From assembly GCF_021654135.1 (NCBI RefSeq), contig NZ_JAKGSD010000001.1, positions 186,001-250,000 of the forward strand: a DNA stretch of 64,000 nucleotides, written 5' to 3'. The translations under genes were made by a program, and so were the position numbers. The DNA is from Amycolatopsis tucumanensis (GTDB lineage: Bacteria; Actinomycetota; Actinomycetes; Mycobacteriales; Pseudonocardiaceae). A model generated the notes under the pieces. That model did not search any database. It saw only the letters and a program-made list of their open reading frames with translations, and had not been told where the DNA came from. Positions within the stretch are counted from its first letter, which is position 1. The number at the start of each line of letters is the position of its first letter. Shown here one piece after another: positions 1 to 8,231 of this stretch.

Positions 1-442
1 CACGCACGGCCACAACGACCACGTCACCCACGCGCCGCAGCTCGGCGAGCAGCTCTACGCGCCGGTGCTCCTGCACCCGGGCGACCAGCAGCTGTGGGAC
101 ATGACCCACGCCGGGCAGGCGTTCTGGAAGGCCGACGACGGTCAGCGCATCGCCGTCGCGGGCACCGAGATCGAGCTGATCCACACCCCGGGCCACTCGC
201 CCGGCTCGGTGTGCCTGCACCTGCCCGAGGCGAAGGCGCTCTTCACCGGCGACACGCTGTTCGCCGGGGGGCCGGGCGCGACGGGCCGGTCGTTCTCGGA
301 CTTCCCGACGATCATCGACTCGATCCGGGACCGGCTGTTCAAGCTCCCGGAGGACACCCGGGTGCACACCGGTCACGGCGACGGGACCACCATCGGGACC
401 GAGGCGCCGCACCTGGCGGAGTGGATCGCACGCGGCTACTGA
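1..442 (+). CDS. MBL-fold metallo-hydrolase (glyoxalase II-like), 5' end outside window
   Basis: The reading frame is open from the first bases of the window, so the N-terminus lies upstream. The visible part opens with the zinc-binding motif HGHNDH, followed by a second metal His in GHSPGS, the bridging Asp in FTGDTLF and a last His in HTGHGDGT. These are the ligands of a two-zinc metallo-beta-lactamase fold hydrolase of the glyoxalase II/ETHE1 type (family knowledge). The substrate is probably a thioester such as S-lactoylglutathione or a mycothiol equivalent; this is inference, as the substrate-specific part cannot be seen. It converges on the MFS gene ending at 678. Confidence 0.85.
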   Translation, partial: THGHNDHVTHAPQLGEQLYAPVLLHPGDQQLWDMTHAGQAFWKADDGQRIAVAGTEIELIHTPGHSPGSVCLHLPEAKALFTGDTLFAGGPGATGRSFSDFPTIIDSIRDRLFKLPEDTRVHTGHGDGTTIGTEAPHLAEWIARGY

Positions 443-490
443 GCCGGCGTGGTCGCCCACGCCGTGGCCGTCGTAGCGCGCCTGGCTACC

Positions 491-568
491 GCGCGGGCTG
501 CCCGGCCAAGATGCTGCCACCGCCGCGGTGAGCGAGAACTGGGCAGCCCGCGCTCAGCGCGCGGGCTG
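491..568. terminator. alternative GC-rich hairpins between convergent genes
   Basis: CAGCCCGCGC at 544-553 pairs perfectly with GCGCGGGCTG at 559-568 (5-nt loop). The same arm can instead pair with an identical GCGCGGGCTG at 491-500. The element lies between the convergent hydrolase (stop 442) and MFS gene (stop 678) and probably acts as a bidirectional terminator. The rest of the 235-bp gap holds no gene. A short sequence at 599-622 repeats the 3' end of the MFS gene. Confidence 0.5.
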
Positions 569-677
569 GCCAGTGTCGACGACGGCGGGGCAGCGCTCGC
601 GCTCAGTGCGCGGCAGGCGTCGGCGACGTGCAGGCAGGTGATGTTCCGCAGCGCGGCCACCCGCCGGGTGCCCCCGC

Positions 678-2120
678 TCAGTGCGCCGCAGGCGCGGGCG
701 TCGCGGCGGCGGGCTTGCGCACGAACAGCGCGGTCACCAGCGCGAGCACCCCGACGACGCCGGCCACCACGAACGCCGTGCGCAGGCCCGTGGCGTCCGG
801 GATGCCCGCCGGGTCGTTGCTGGCCAGCGTGGCGACGCTGACGAACACCGCGGTGCCGAACGCGCCCGCGACCTGCTGCAGCGTCGCCAGGATCGCGCTG
901 CCGTGCGAGTACAGGTGGTCCGGCAGCACGCCGAGCGACTCCGTCATCAGCGGCGTCATCATGAAGCCGAGCCCGGCCATCAGCAGCACGTGGATGGCGA
1001 TCACCGCGGCCAGCGGCGAGCCCGGCCCGAGCAGCGCGAACAGCCACATCGACACCGCCAGCGCCAGCGCGCCGGGGATCACCAGCGGCCGCGCGCCGAA
1101 CCGGTCGAACAGCGCCCCGACCGGGCGGCCCAGCAACCCGAGCGTCAGTCCGCCGGGCAGCACCGCCAGCCCGCTGACGAACGTGCTGGTGTGCAGCACG
1201 GTCTGCAGGTACAGCGGCAGCATGATCGAGGCGACCCCGAGCAGGCACACGAACAGCAGCGCGGCCAGCACCAGCGCGACGACGAAACTGCGGTGGGTGA
1301 ACGGCCGCAGGTCCAGCAGCGCCCTGTCCTCGCGCTGCAGCCGCGTCTGCCGCCAGGTGAACACGGCCAGCAGGGCGAGCCCGCCGACGATCGTGGCCCA
1401 CGGCGGCACCGGCGCGTGCCCGCCGCCTTCGCCGATGCCGGCCAGGCCGTAGAGCACGCCGCCGAAACCGAGCGCGGACAGCAGCACCGACGGTACGTCC
1501 AGCGGCACCTTGCGGGTCGAGCTGTCCAGCCGGAACCACGCCGCGCCGATCGCCAGCGCGGCCAGCGCCAGCGGGAGCACGATCCAGAACATCCAGCGCC
1601 AGCCCAGCGACGCGAGCACCGCGCCGCCGATCGTCGGCCCCACCGCGGGGGCCACGGCGATCACGATGGTGATGGTGCCCATCGTCGCGCCGCGCTTGTT
1701 CTCCGGCACCAGGCGCATCACCGACGTCATCAGCAGCGGCAGCATCACGGCGGTGCCGCAGGCCTGGACCACGCGCCCGGCCATCAGCATGCCGAAACCG
1801 GGCGCGAGCCCGCTGATCGCGGTGCCCGCGCTGAACAGGGTCAGCGACGCGAGAAACACCTGGCGCGGGGTGAACCGTTCGAGCAGGAACCCGGTGGTCG
1901 GGATGACCACCGCCATCGTCAGCAGGAACCCGCTGGTCAGCCACTGCACCGTGGTGGTGGAGACGGCCAGGTCGGCGGTGAGGTCGCGCAGCGCGACGCT
2001 CAGGATCGTCTCGTTCAGGATCATCACGAACGCGGAGACGACCAGCACGCCGATGAGCAGCCCGGACCGCGGCGGCGCCTCGTGCGCGGCGTCTGGCGGA
2101 GTGGTCGCGGGGGCGGCCAT
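678..2120 (-). CDS. MFS transporter, DHA2 (EmrB/QacA-like) drug efflux family
   Basis: 480 residues with about 14 hydrophobic segments, typical for DHA2 proton-drug antiporters. Near the N-terminus VQWLTSGFLLTMAVVIP is the usual DHA2 signature around TM2, GFLLERFTPRQ corresponds to motif A, and the stretch ending PAVGPTIGG is the antiporter motif C. The ATG at 2120 is preceded by GAGGTG at suitable spacing. It likely exports small amphipathic drugs or an endogenous metabolite; the substrate is unknown. An operator-like palindrome sits in its probable promoter about 100 bp upstream, so a local repressor is expected, but none is encoded beside it in this window. Confidence 0.88.
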   Translation of the reverse strand: MAAPATTPPDAAHEAPPRSGLLIGVLVVSAFVMILNETILSVALRDLTADLAVSTTTVQWLTSGFLLTMAVVIPTTGFLLERFTPRQVFLASLTLFSAGTAISGLAPGFGMLMAGRVVQACGTAVMLPLLMTSVMRLVPENKRGATMGTITIVIAVAPAVGPTIGGAVLASLGWRWMFWIVLPLALAALAIGAAWFRLDSSTRKVPLDVPSVLLSALGFGGVLYGLAGIGEGGGHAPVPPWATIVGGLALLAVFTWRQTRLQREDRALLDLRPFTHRSFVVALVLAALLFVCLLGVASIMLPLYLQTVLHTSTFVSGLAVLPGGLTLGLLGRPVGALFDRFGARPLVIPGALALAVSMWLFALLGPGSPLAAVIAIHVLLMAGLGFMMTPLMTESLGVLPDHLYSHGSAILATLQQVAGAFGTAVFVSVATLASNDPAGIPDATGLRTAFVVAGVVGVLALVTALFVRKPAAATPAPAAH

Positions 2121-2222
2121 GGAAGCACCTCACAGGGAATTCAGTGGTCGGGATCGCGGCCTCGGCGCCGCCGGAACGGCCGCACCCATCCCCCAGCAGG
2201 GCAGGCGAAAACAGCCGAACCA

Positions 2223-2251
2223 CTTATACGGTGCGAACGCACCGCCCGTCC
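2223..2251 (-). promoter_or_regulatory. promoter with palindromic operator for the MFS gene
   Basis: Read leftward there is a TATAAG -10 (plus-strand 2223-2228). Eighteen bases away is a TGGACG -35-like element (plus-strand 2247-2252, approximate). The spacer is occupied by a perfect inverted repeat, CGGTGCG-aa-CGCACCG (2229-2244). This geometry is typical of a repressor that blocks RNA polymerase. The repressor is not identified. Confidence 0.5.
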
Positions 2252-2271
2252 ATCGAATTCCCGCTGCGGCG

Positions 2272-2730
2272 CTAGGTCATCTGGCGGATGAGGATCGTCG
2301 CCACGCAGGCCGGTTTCGGCGCGTCCTCGGCGGCGATCGTCATCGTGATCGCCAGCTGCAGCCCGCCCCGCACCTCGGTCACCTCCTCGAGCGTGGCGGT
2401 CGCGCGCACCTTGCTGCCCACCGGCACCGGGGAGGGGAAGCGGACCTTCTCGCAGCCGTAGTTGACGGTCAGCCCGAACCCGGTGAACTCCACGATCTCC
2501 GGCAGCAGCCGCGGCACCAGCGACAGCGTCAGGTAACCGTGCGCGATGGGACCACCGAACGGCCCCGCCTTCGCCCGCTCGACGTCGACGTGGATCCACT
2601 GGTGGTCCCCGGTCGCCTCGGCGAACCGGTTCACCGCGTCCTGGGTGACCTCGACCAGCCCGCTGCTGCCGAGCGGTTCCCCGACCGGCAGGGCGCGCAC
2701 CCCGTCGACGCCGTGCACGACGATCGCCAC
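2272..2730 (-). CDS. MaoC-like (R)-enoyl-CoA hydratase
   Basis: 152 residues, hot-dog fold MaoC family. The hydratase-2 signature is visible around residues 30-65: FAEATGDHQWIHVD (catalytic Asp/His) followed by GPFGGPIAHGYLTLSL. Such enzymes hydrate trans-2-enoyl-CoA to (R)-3-hydroxyacyl-CoA. The GTG start at 2730 is preceded by GAGGAGG and lies 1 base after the stop of the SDR gene, so the two are an operon. The partner SDR could oxidise the 3-hydroxyacyl-CoA (inference), and an acyl-CoA ligase is divergent from the pair. Confidence 0.88.
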   Translation of the reverse strand: MAIVVHGVDGVRALPVGEPLGSSGLVEVTQDAVNRFAEATGDHQWIHVDVERAKAGPFGGPIAHGYLTLSLVPRLLPEIVEFTGFGLTVNYGCEKVRFPSPVPVGSKVRATATLEEVTEVRGGLQLAITMTIAAEDAPKPACVATILIRQMT

Positions 2731-2731
2731 G

Positions 2732-3625
2732 TCAGACCTCCTCGAACATCAGCGGCGCGGGTTCGAACTCCTGCAGCGGCGCTCCGGCGAACAGCCGCGC
2801 GACCTCCGGCACGGTCCAGCCACCGGGCCGCAGCTCCTCGGCCACCTCGCCCGGGTGCGTCCACAGCGCGATGCGGTCGCCACCGGCGGCGATGGCCTGG
2901 CCGGTGACGTGCGCGGATTCCGCCGACGCGAGGTAGACCACCAGCGGCGCCACGTCGTCCGGGGTGCCGAGGCCCTGGCGCCGCAGCGGCTCCGGCACCG
3001 GCTCGCCCGCGTCCACCCTGGACACCAGCTCGCCCAGCCCCGGCATCGTCGCGACCATCCGGGTGAGCGCGGTGGGCACGACCGCGTTGACCGTCACGCC
3101 GATCTTCGCGTGCTCCACCGCCCAGGTGCGCATCATCGCGACGATGGCGCCCTTCGACGCGGAGTACGCGGTCTGCCCGAAGCTGGCGCGCTGCCCGGCG
3201 GGGGAGCCGACGAGGATCAGCCGCCCGCCCTCGCCCTGCTCCCGGAACCGCCGCACCGCCGCGCGGCCGCAGGTGAAGGTGCCGCGCAGGTGGCTGGTGA
3301 CCACGAGGTCGAAGTCGTCGTCGCTGGTGTTGCGCAGCGTCCGGTCGCGCAGCGCGCCGGCGTTGGTGACCATCACGTCGAGGCGGCCGAACTCGCCGAC
3401 CGCCCGCCGCACCAGCGCCTCGGCCAGGTAGCTGCCGCCGACGGAACCGACCACGGCGACCGCCCGGCCGCCCGCGGCGGTGATCTCCGCGACCGTCGCC
3501 TTGGCGACGTCGGCGTCGAGGTCGTTGACGACCACGGCGGCGCCCGCGGCGGCCAGCGCCCGTGCGTAGGACCGGCCCAGGCCGCGGCCGGCCCCGGTGA
3601 CCACGGCGACTCTGCCGTCGAGCAT
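2732..3625 (-). CDS. SDR-family oxidoreductase (3-hydroxyacyl-CoA dehydrogenase-like)
   Basis: 297 residues from the ATG at 3625, chosen because AAGGAGGG precedes it at ideal spacing; longer upstream frames lack a ribosome site. The Rossmann motif is TGAGRGLG near residue 10, NAG follows at about residue 88, and the catalytic YSASK comes after the Ser in VGSP. The length and C-terminal extension resemble the SDR domain of multifunctional peroxisomal-type beta-oxidation proteins. It is translated just before the MaoC gene, so a hydratase/dehydrogenase pair acting on one acyl-CoA is the likely role (inference). Confidence 0.87.
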   Translation of the reverse strand: MLDGRVAVVTGAGRGLGRSYARALAAAGAAVVVNDLDADVAKATVAEITAAGGRAVAVVGSVGGSYLAEALVRRAVGEFGRLDVMVTNAGALRDRTLRNTSDDDFDLVVTSHLRGTFTCGRAAVRRFREQGEGGRLILVGSPAGQRASFGQTAYSASKGAIVAMMRTWAVEHAKIGVTVNAVVPTALTRMVATMPGLGELVSRVDAGEPVPEPLRRQGLGTPDDVAPLVVYLASAESAHVTGQAIAAGGDRIALWTHPGEVAEELRPGGWTVPEVARLFAGAPLQEFEPAPLMFEEV

Positions 3626-3802
3626 GTGCCCTCCTTCGATCGCGGATCTCCTCGACGGTATGAGCCGCGGCTGCCCGGCACGCTGGCCTTGCGTCGCCAC
3701 CGTGGCGCGACGTTTGTCCCGCCCGTCCTGCGGTTCCCGGCCGTGTCGCTCCGGCCCCGCGCCTTCCTACGCTGGACGCCGAGCCGAGGAGGTGCGGACC
3801 GG

Positions 3803-5425
3803 ATGGACGTCTCCTTCGGCACCGTCTGGGAGGCCGTGGCCCGTGGCCTGCCGGACGCGGTCGCGATCTCCGAACCGGGGCGCGACCTGACCTACGCCCA
3901 GTTCGACGACCGCGCCGCCCGGCTGGCCACCGCGCTCGAGGAGGCCGGGGTGCGGGCCGGCGACAAGGTGGCCTGCTACCTGCACAACGGCGCGGCCTAC
4001 CTGGAGACCGTGTTCGCCGCGTTCAAGATCGGCGCCGTGCCGGTCAACGCGAACTACCGGTACACCGCGGACGAGCTGACCGCGCTGCTCACCGACGCCG
4101 ACGCGGCCGCGGTGGTGTTCAGCGGGGTGCTCGCGCCGAACCTGCGCCACGCCGCGGAGCACGTGCCGACCCTGCGGCTGCTGGTCCGCGCCGGCCCCGC
4201 CGTGGAGCCCGGGCCGTCGGCGCCGGAACTGGAGGACCTGCTCACCGCCACCCCGCCGCGCCCGCCGGAGCACCGGTTCGGCTCGGACGAGATCTTCATG
4301 TACACCGGCGGCACCACCGGCAAGCCGAAGGGCGTCATCTGGCGGCAGTCCGATCTGCTGCACTCGCTGTTCGTGCCGGTCTTCCGGCCGCTGGGCGCGC
4401 GGGAGCTGCCCGCCACCCTCACCGAGGCCGTCCACCTCGCGATCGACGCCCACGCCGAGGACCGCTCGCACGCGACGATGCCGGTCGTGCCGCTGATGCA
4501 CGGCACCGGCCTGTTCAACTCGATGGGCGCCCTGCTCACCGGCGGCCGGGTGATCACCACCAGGCCCGGCGCGCTCGACCCGCACCACGTCTGGACGACG
4601 GTCGCCGCGCAGCGGGTCCGCACGATCATCGTCGCCGGCAACGCCGTCTGCCGTCCGCTCGTCGACGAGCTGGTCGCGGCGGAGCGGCGGGGGAGCCCGC
4701 ACGACCTCGGCTCGCTGCGGTCGGTGATCAGTTCCGGCACGGCGCTGTCCGACCGGCTCAAGCACGCGCTGCACGAGCGGGCGAGCGTCACGATCTTCGA
4801 CGCGATCGCCTCGAGCGAGGGCGGGCCGTTCGCGTTCGCGGTCACCTCCACTGTGGACGATCTGCCGTCGCGGTTCTTCCCGGTGCCCGCGACGAAGGTG
4901 TTCGGCCCCGGCGACGCCGAAGTGACGCCCGGCAGCGGCGAGACCGGCGTGCTCGCCTACCGCGGCCCGATCCCGCTCGGCTACTACAAGGACTCGGCGA
5001 AGACGGCCACGACGTTCCGCACGATCGGCGGCGTCCGCTACGCCATCCCCGGCGACCTGGCCGCTGTCGAGGCCGACGGCGCGATCCGGTTCCTCGGCCG
5101 CGGGTCCGGCGTCATCAACACCGGCGGCGAGAAGGTGCACCCGCAGGAGGTCGAGGACGCGCTGCTCACCCACCCGGAGGTCACCGACGCGGTCGTGGTG
5201 GGCCTGCCGGACGAGACGTGGGGCGAGCGCGTCGCGGCGGTGGTCGCGACGGCTTCCGCGACCTTGTCGGCCGGGGAGCTGCGGGAATGGGTGCGCCGCG
5301 GCCTGGCCGGGTACAAGGTGCCGCGCACGATCGAGCTGCTGCCCGAGCTGCGCCGCACGCCCACCGGGAAGCTCGAGCTGGCCTGGGCCCGCGACCTCCT
5401 CCTAAAACATTTAGGAATTTCCTGA
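3803..5425 (+). CDS. acyl-CoA synthetase (FadD-like, AMP-binding)
   Basis: 540 residues. The P-loop-like AMP-binding motif MYTGGTTGKPKG lies near residue 170, and YRGPIPLGYYKD and GDLAAVEADGAIRFLGR (A8 region) near residues 390-435. The C-terminal PTGKLELAW carries the catalytic lysine. It activates a carboxylic acid to acyl-AMP and then acyl-CoA. The ATG at 3803 follows AGGAGGT. It is divergent from the SDR-MaoC pair, which fits a small fatty-acid or steroid side-chain degradation set. Its last codons contain the palindrome in front of the TetR gene. Confidence 0.9.
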   Translation: MDVSFGTVWEAVARGLPDAVAISEPGRDLTYAQFDDRAARLATALEEAGVRAGDKVACYLHNGAAYLETVFAAFKIGAVPVNANYRYTADELTALLTDADAAAVVFSGVLAPNLRHAAEHVPTLRLLVRAGPAVEPGPSAPELEDLLTATPPRPPEHRFGSDEIFMYTGGTTGKPKGVIWRQSDLLHSLFVPVFRPLGARELPATLTEAVHLAIDAHAEDRSHATMPVVPLMHGTGLFNSMGALLTGGRVITTRPGALDPHHVWTTVAAQRVRTIIVAGNAVCRPLVDELVAAERRGSPHDLGSLRSVISSGTALSDRLKHALHERASVTIFDAIASSEGGPFAFAVTSTVDDLPSRFFPVPATKVFGPGDAEVTPGSGETGVLAYRGPIPLGYYKDSAKTATTFRTIGGVRYAIPGDLAAVEADGAIRFLGRGSGVINTGGEKVHPQEVEDALLTHPEVTDAVVVGLPDETWGERVAAVVATASATLSAGELREWVRRGLAGYKVPRTIELLPELRRTPTGKLELAWARDLLLKHLGIS

Positions 5426-5436
5426 TATGCTTTAGG
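5401..5436 (+). promoter_or_regulatory. overlapping palindromes and leaderless-type promoter of TetR gene
   Basis: Perfect inverted repeat CCTAAA-aca-TTTAGG (5401-5415) overlaps a second one, AGGAA-t-TTCCT (5413-5423), and a further TTTAGG half-site lies at 5431-5436. A -10-like TATGCT (5426-5431) ends 6 bases before the ATG at 5438 and no ribosome site is present. Transcription therefore probably starts at the start codon. The palindromes are the natural candidate for autoregulation by the TetR protein. Confidence 0.55.
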
Positions 5437-5437
5437 C

Positions 5438-6016
5438 ATGGTGCGAGCGGGACTGACCACCGAGCGCGTGGTCCAGGCGGGGGCGGAGCTGGCCGACGAG
5501 GCCGGGTTCGACGAGGTCACCCCGTCGGCGCTGGCCCGCCGGTTCGGCGTCCAGGTCGCGAGCCTGTACTCGCACGTGCGGGGCGCCCACGACCTCAAGG
5601 TCCGCGTCGCGCTGCTGGCGCTGGGCGAACTCGCCGACCGGGCCGCCGACGCGCTCGCCGGGCGAGCCGGCCGGGACGCGCTGGTCGCCTTCGCCGGCGT
5701 CTACCGCGACTACGCCCGCGAGCACCCGGGCCGCTGGGCGGCGGCGCGGTTCCGGCTCGACCCGGAGCACGCGGCCGCGAGCGCCGGGCCCCGGCACACC
5801 CGGATGATGCAGGCGATCCTGCGTGGCTACGACGTGCCGGAGGCCGACCACCCGCACGCCGTCCGGCTGCTGGGCAGCGTCGTCCACGGCTTCGTCGAAC
5901 TCGAATCGGGCGGCGCGTTCGGCCACAGCGCGCCCGAGCCCGGCGAGTCCTGGTCACGGATCCTCGAGGTCCTCGACGTCACCCTGCGGAACTGGCCCGG
6001 GAGGACCGGATCGTGA
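5438..6016 (+). CDS. TetR-family transcriptional regulator
   Basis: 192 residues. The N-terminal helix-turn-helix spans about residues 25-50 (TPSALARRFGVQVASLYSHV). The C-terminal ligand domain resembles the WHG/TetR_C_33 type (GVYRDYAREHPGRWA, then SVVHGFVELE). Overlapping palindromes directly upstream suggest autoregulation. The stop overlaps the next gene's GTG start (GTGA), so regulator and SGNH hydrolase are co-translated and probably functionally linked. The ligand is unknown. Confidence 0.88.
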   Translation: MVRAGLTTERVVQAGAELADEAGFDEVTPSALARRFGVQVASLYSHVRGAHDLKVRVALLALGELADRAADALAGRAGRDALVAFAGVYRDYAREHPGRWAAARFRLDPEHAAASAGPRHTRMMQAILRGYDVPEADHPHAVRLLGSVVHGFVELESGGAFGHSAPEPGESWSRILEVLDVTLRNWPGRTGS

Positions 6017-7146
6017 TCACCACACCCCTGACCGCGGACCTGCTGCGCGGAGCCCTGGACGTCGAATCCGGTGCGCACGGCCTGGTGCCGCACCGGCTGC
6101 CCGCGTGGGCGCGCGGCCGTGCCGACGCGCCGCTCCGCATGGCGGAGTCGCAACCGTCCGGCGTGCGGCTGGTCTTCCGCACCCGCGCGACCGTGATCGA
6201 ACTGGACGCGCTGCGCACCACCCGGTCCTATGTGGGCACCCCGCCGCGCCCGGACGGCGTGTACGACCTGCTGGTCGACGGGCGGCTGACCGCGCAGGGC
6301 GGGGTCGGCGGCGGCAACACCGTCCACATCGACCTGTCCACCGGCGCGGCCCGGATGGAGCCCGGGCCGCCCGGCACGGTGCGGTTCGACGGGCTGCCCG
6401 GCCACGACAAGGACGTGGAGATCTGGCTGCCGCACAACGAGATCACCGAGCTGATCGCGCTGCGCACGGACGCGCCGGTCTCGCCGTCGCCCGTGCGCGG
6501 GCGGGTCTGGCTGCACCACGGCAGCTCGATCAGCCACGGCTCGGACGCGGCGAGCCCGGTCACCACGTGGCCCGCGGTGGCCGCCGGGCTGGGCGGCGCC
6601 GAGCTGGTGAACCTCGGCTTCGGCGGCAGCGCCATGCTGGATTCGTTCACCGCGCGGGTCATGCGGGACACGCCGGCCGACCTGATCAGCGTCAAGATCG
6701 GGATCAACCTGGTGAACGGCGACGTGATGCGGCTGCGTGCGTTCACGCCCGCGGTGCATGGTTTCCTCGACACGATCCGCGACGGGCACCCGGACGCCCC
6801 GCTGCTGGTGGTCTCGCCGATCTGGTGCCCGATCCACGAGGACACGCCCGGCCCCGGCGCGTTCGACGTCGAGGCGCTGAAGTCGGGCGTCGTGCGCTTC
6901 CGGGCCACGGGGGATCCGGCCGAGCGCGCTGCCGGGAAGCTGACGCTGCGCGTGATCCGGGAGGAGCTGGCGCGGATCGTCGCGGAGCGCGCCGACGAGA
7001 ACCTGCACTACCTCGACGGCCGCGACCTCCACGGCGAGAACGACCGTCCGCTGCCCGACAACCTCCACCCGGACGCGGCGACCCACCGGCTGATGGGGGA
7101 GCGGTTCGCCAAGCTCGCGTTCGGCGGCCCGTTCGCGGCTCGCTAG
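6013..7146 (+). CDS. SGNH/GDSL-type hydrolase
   Basis: 377 residues; the GTG at 6013 overlaps the TetR stop. The C-terminal half has the SGNH blocks: the nucleophile region HHGSSISHGSDA (block I), NLGFGGSA (block II Gly), GIN (block III Asn), and LPDNLHPDAATH near the end with the Asp-x-x-His pair (block V). The N-terminal ~170 residues form a beta-rich domain as in carbohydrate esterase-like SGNH proteins. It is probably an esterase or lipase and has no signal peptide. Its stop overlaps the stop of the convergent esterase gene at CTAG (7143-7146). Confidence 0.85.
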   Translation: MITTPLTADLLRGALDVESGAHGLVPHRLPAWARGRADAPLRMAESQPSGVRLVFRTRATVIELDALRTTRSYVGTPPRPDGVYDLLVDGRLTAQGGVGGGNTVHIDLSTGAARMEPGPPGTVRFDGLPGHDKDVEIWLPHNEITELIALRTDAPVSPSPVRGRVWLHHGSSISHGSDAASPVTTWPAVAAGLGGAELVNLGFGGSAMLDSFTARVMRDTPADLISVKIGINLVNGDVMRLRAFTPAVHGFLDTIRDGHPDAPLLVVSPIWCPIHEDTPGPGAFDVEALKSGVVRFRATGDPAERAAGKLTLRVIREELARIVAERADENLHYLDGRDLHGENDRPLPDNLHPDAATHRLMGERFAKLAFGGPFAAR

Positions 7147-8231
7147 TCCAGGCAGGAGCGGAGCGCGGCGAGGTAGGCGGTGGTGTTCGGCGCGTTCAGC
7201 AGCCCCGGCGCCATCCGGTTCATCACGTAGGCGAACGTCAGCCGCCGGTCGAGGTTGTTCACCACCACCGCGCCGCCGAAACCGCTCCACCAGCAGGTGC
7301 GGCCGTCGACCGCGTAGCCGAGCCCGAACCGGACGGGCGCGCCGAGCACCCGGTCCACCCCGTCGGCCTGCACCTCGAAGATGCGCTCCACAGTGGACTC
7401 CGAAAGGAACCGCCTGCCGTCGATCGTCCCGCCGTGGGAGACGACCGACTGCAGGCGCGCCACCGAGCGGGCGTTGCCCTGGCCGTTCAGCCCGCCCAGC
7501 TCGGCCGCCAGGAACGGCCGCGTGGTCGTCACCGTCGGCGGGATCAGCGGGTTGGTCAGTGTGCGCACCGCGATCGGGTCGAGGGCCGCGTAGTCCACTC
7601 CGGACGACTCGGGCGGCACCAGCGTGGCGAGCCGGGCGTCCACGTCCGCCGGCGCGCCCAGCCAGTAGTCCGCCCCCAGCGGCTCCGCGAACTCCGACCG
7701 CAGCACCGTGCCCAGCGAGCGGCCGGTCACCCGCCGCACGATCTCGCCGACCAGGTGGCCGTGGCTGACCGCCTGGTACCCGGAGCCCTCGCCCGGCGGG
7801 AACCATGGCTCCTGCGCCGCCAGCAACGCCGCCGCTCGTGCCACGTCGCAGATGTCGTCGAGAGTGACCGGCGAATCCCATCCGCACACGCCCGAGATGT
7901 GGCCCAGGACGTGCCGCACCAGCACGCCGTCCTTGCCCGCGGCGGCGAACTCCGGCCAGTACCGCGCCACCGGCGCGTCCGGGTCGAGCTGCCCCCGGTC
8001 CACCAGCGCGAGCGCCACCAGCGCCACCATCGTCTTGGTCAGCGAGTACGTGGTGACCAGCGTGTCGCGCGTCCACGGCACGCCCGGCGCGGCCGAGCCG
8101 CCCCACAGGTCCACCGCCACCTCGCCGTCGGCGATCACGCAGACCGAGGCCCCCGCCTCGGCGCCGTCGCGCAGCCGCTCCGCCAGCAGGTCGCCGAGTG
8201 CGGCGAACCGCGCGTCGCAGTGGCCGTTCAC
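7143..8231 (-). CDS. serine hydrolase, beta-lactamase/EstB-like esterase
   Basis: 362 residues. The class C beta-lactamase-like motif SLTK (SxxK nucleophile) lies near residue 60, the catalytic Tyr in GYQAVSHGHLVGE near residue 150, and the C-terminal WWSGFGG replaces the usual KTG. This family (EstB, LACTB-like) mostly cleaves esters. The GTG start at 8231 overlaps the stop of the upstream flavin monooxygenase by 4 bases, so they form an operon. A monooxygenase plus esterase is the classical pairing for Baeyer-Villiger oxidation followed by ester cleavage (inference). Confidence 0.85.
   Translation of the reverse strand: MNGHCDARFAALGDLLAERLRDGAEAGASVCVIADGEVAVDLWGGSAAPGVPWTRDTLVTTYSLTKTMVALVALALVDRGQLDPDAPVARYWPEFAAAGKDGVLVRHVLGHISGVCGWDSPVTLDDICDVARAAALLAAQEPWFPPGEGSGYQAVSHGHLVGEIVRRVTGRSLGTVLRSEFAEPLGADYWLGAPADVDARLATLVPPESSGVDYAALDPIAVRTLTNPLIPPTVTTTRPFLAAELGGLNGQGNARSVARLQSVVSHGGTIDGRRFLSESTVERIFEVQADGVDRVLGAPVRFGLGYAVDGRTCWWSGFGGAVVVNNLDRRLTFAYVMNRMAPGLLNAPNTTAYLAALRSCLD

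Noticed and set aside
436..2223. Long open frame opposite/out of phase with the DHA2 pump gene
   Set aside because: Arg/Ala/Gly-rich low-complexity translation with no family resemblance; it is the usual artefact of high-GC third positions in an antisense or shifted frame. The same holds for other long frames shadowing real genes throughout the window.
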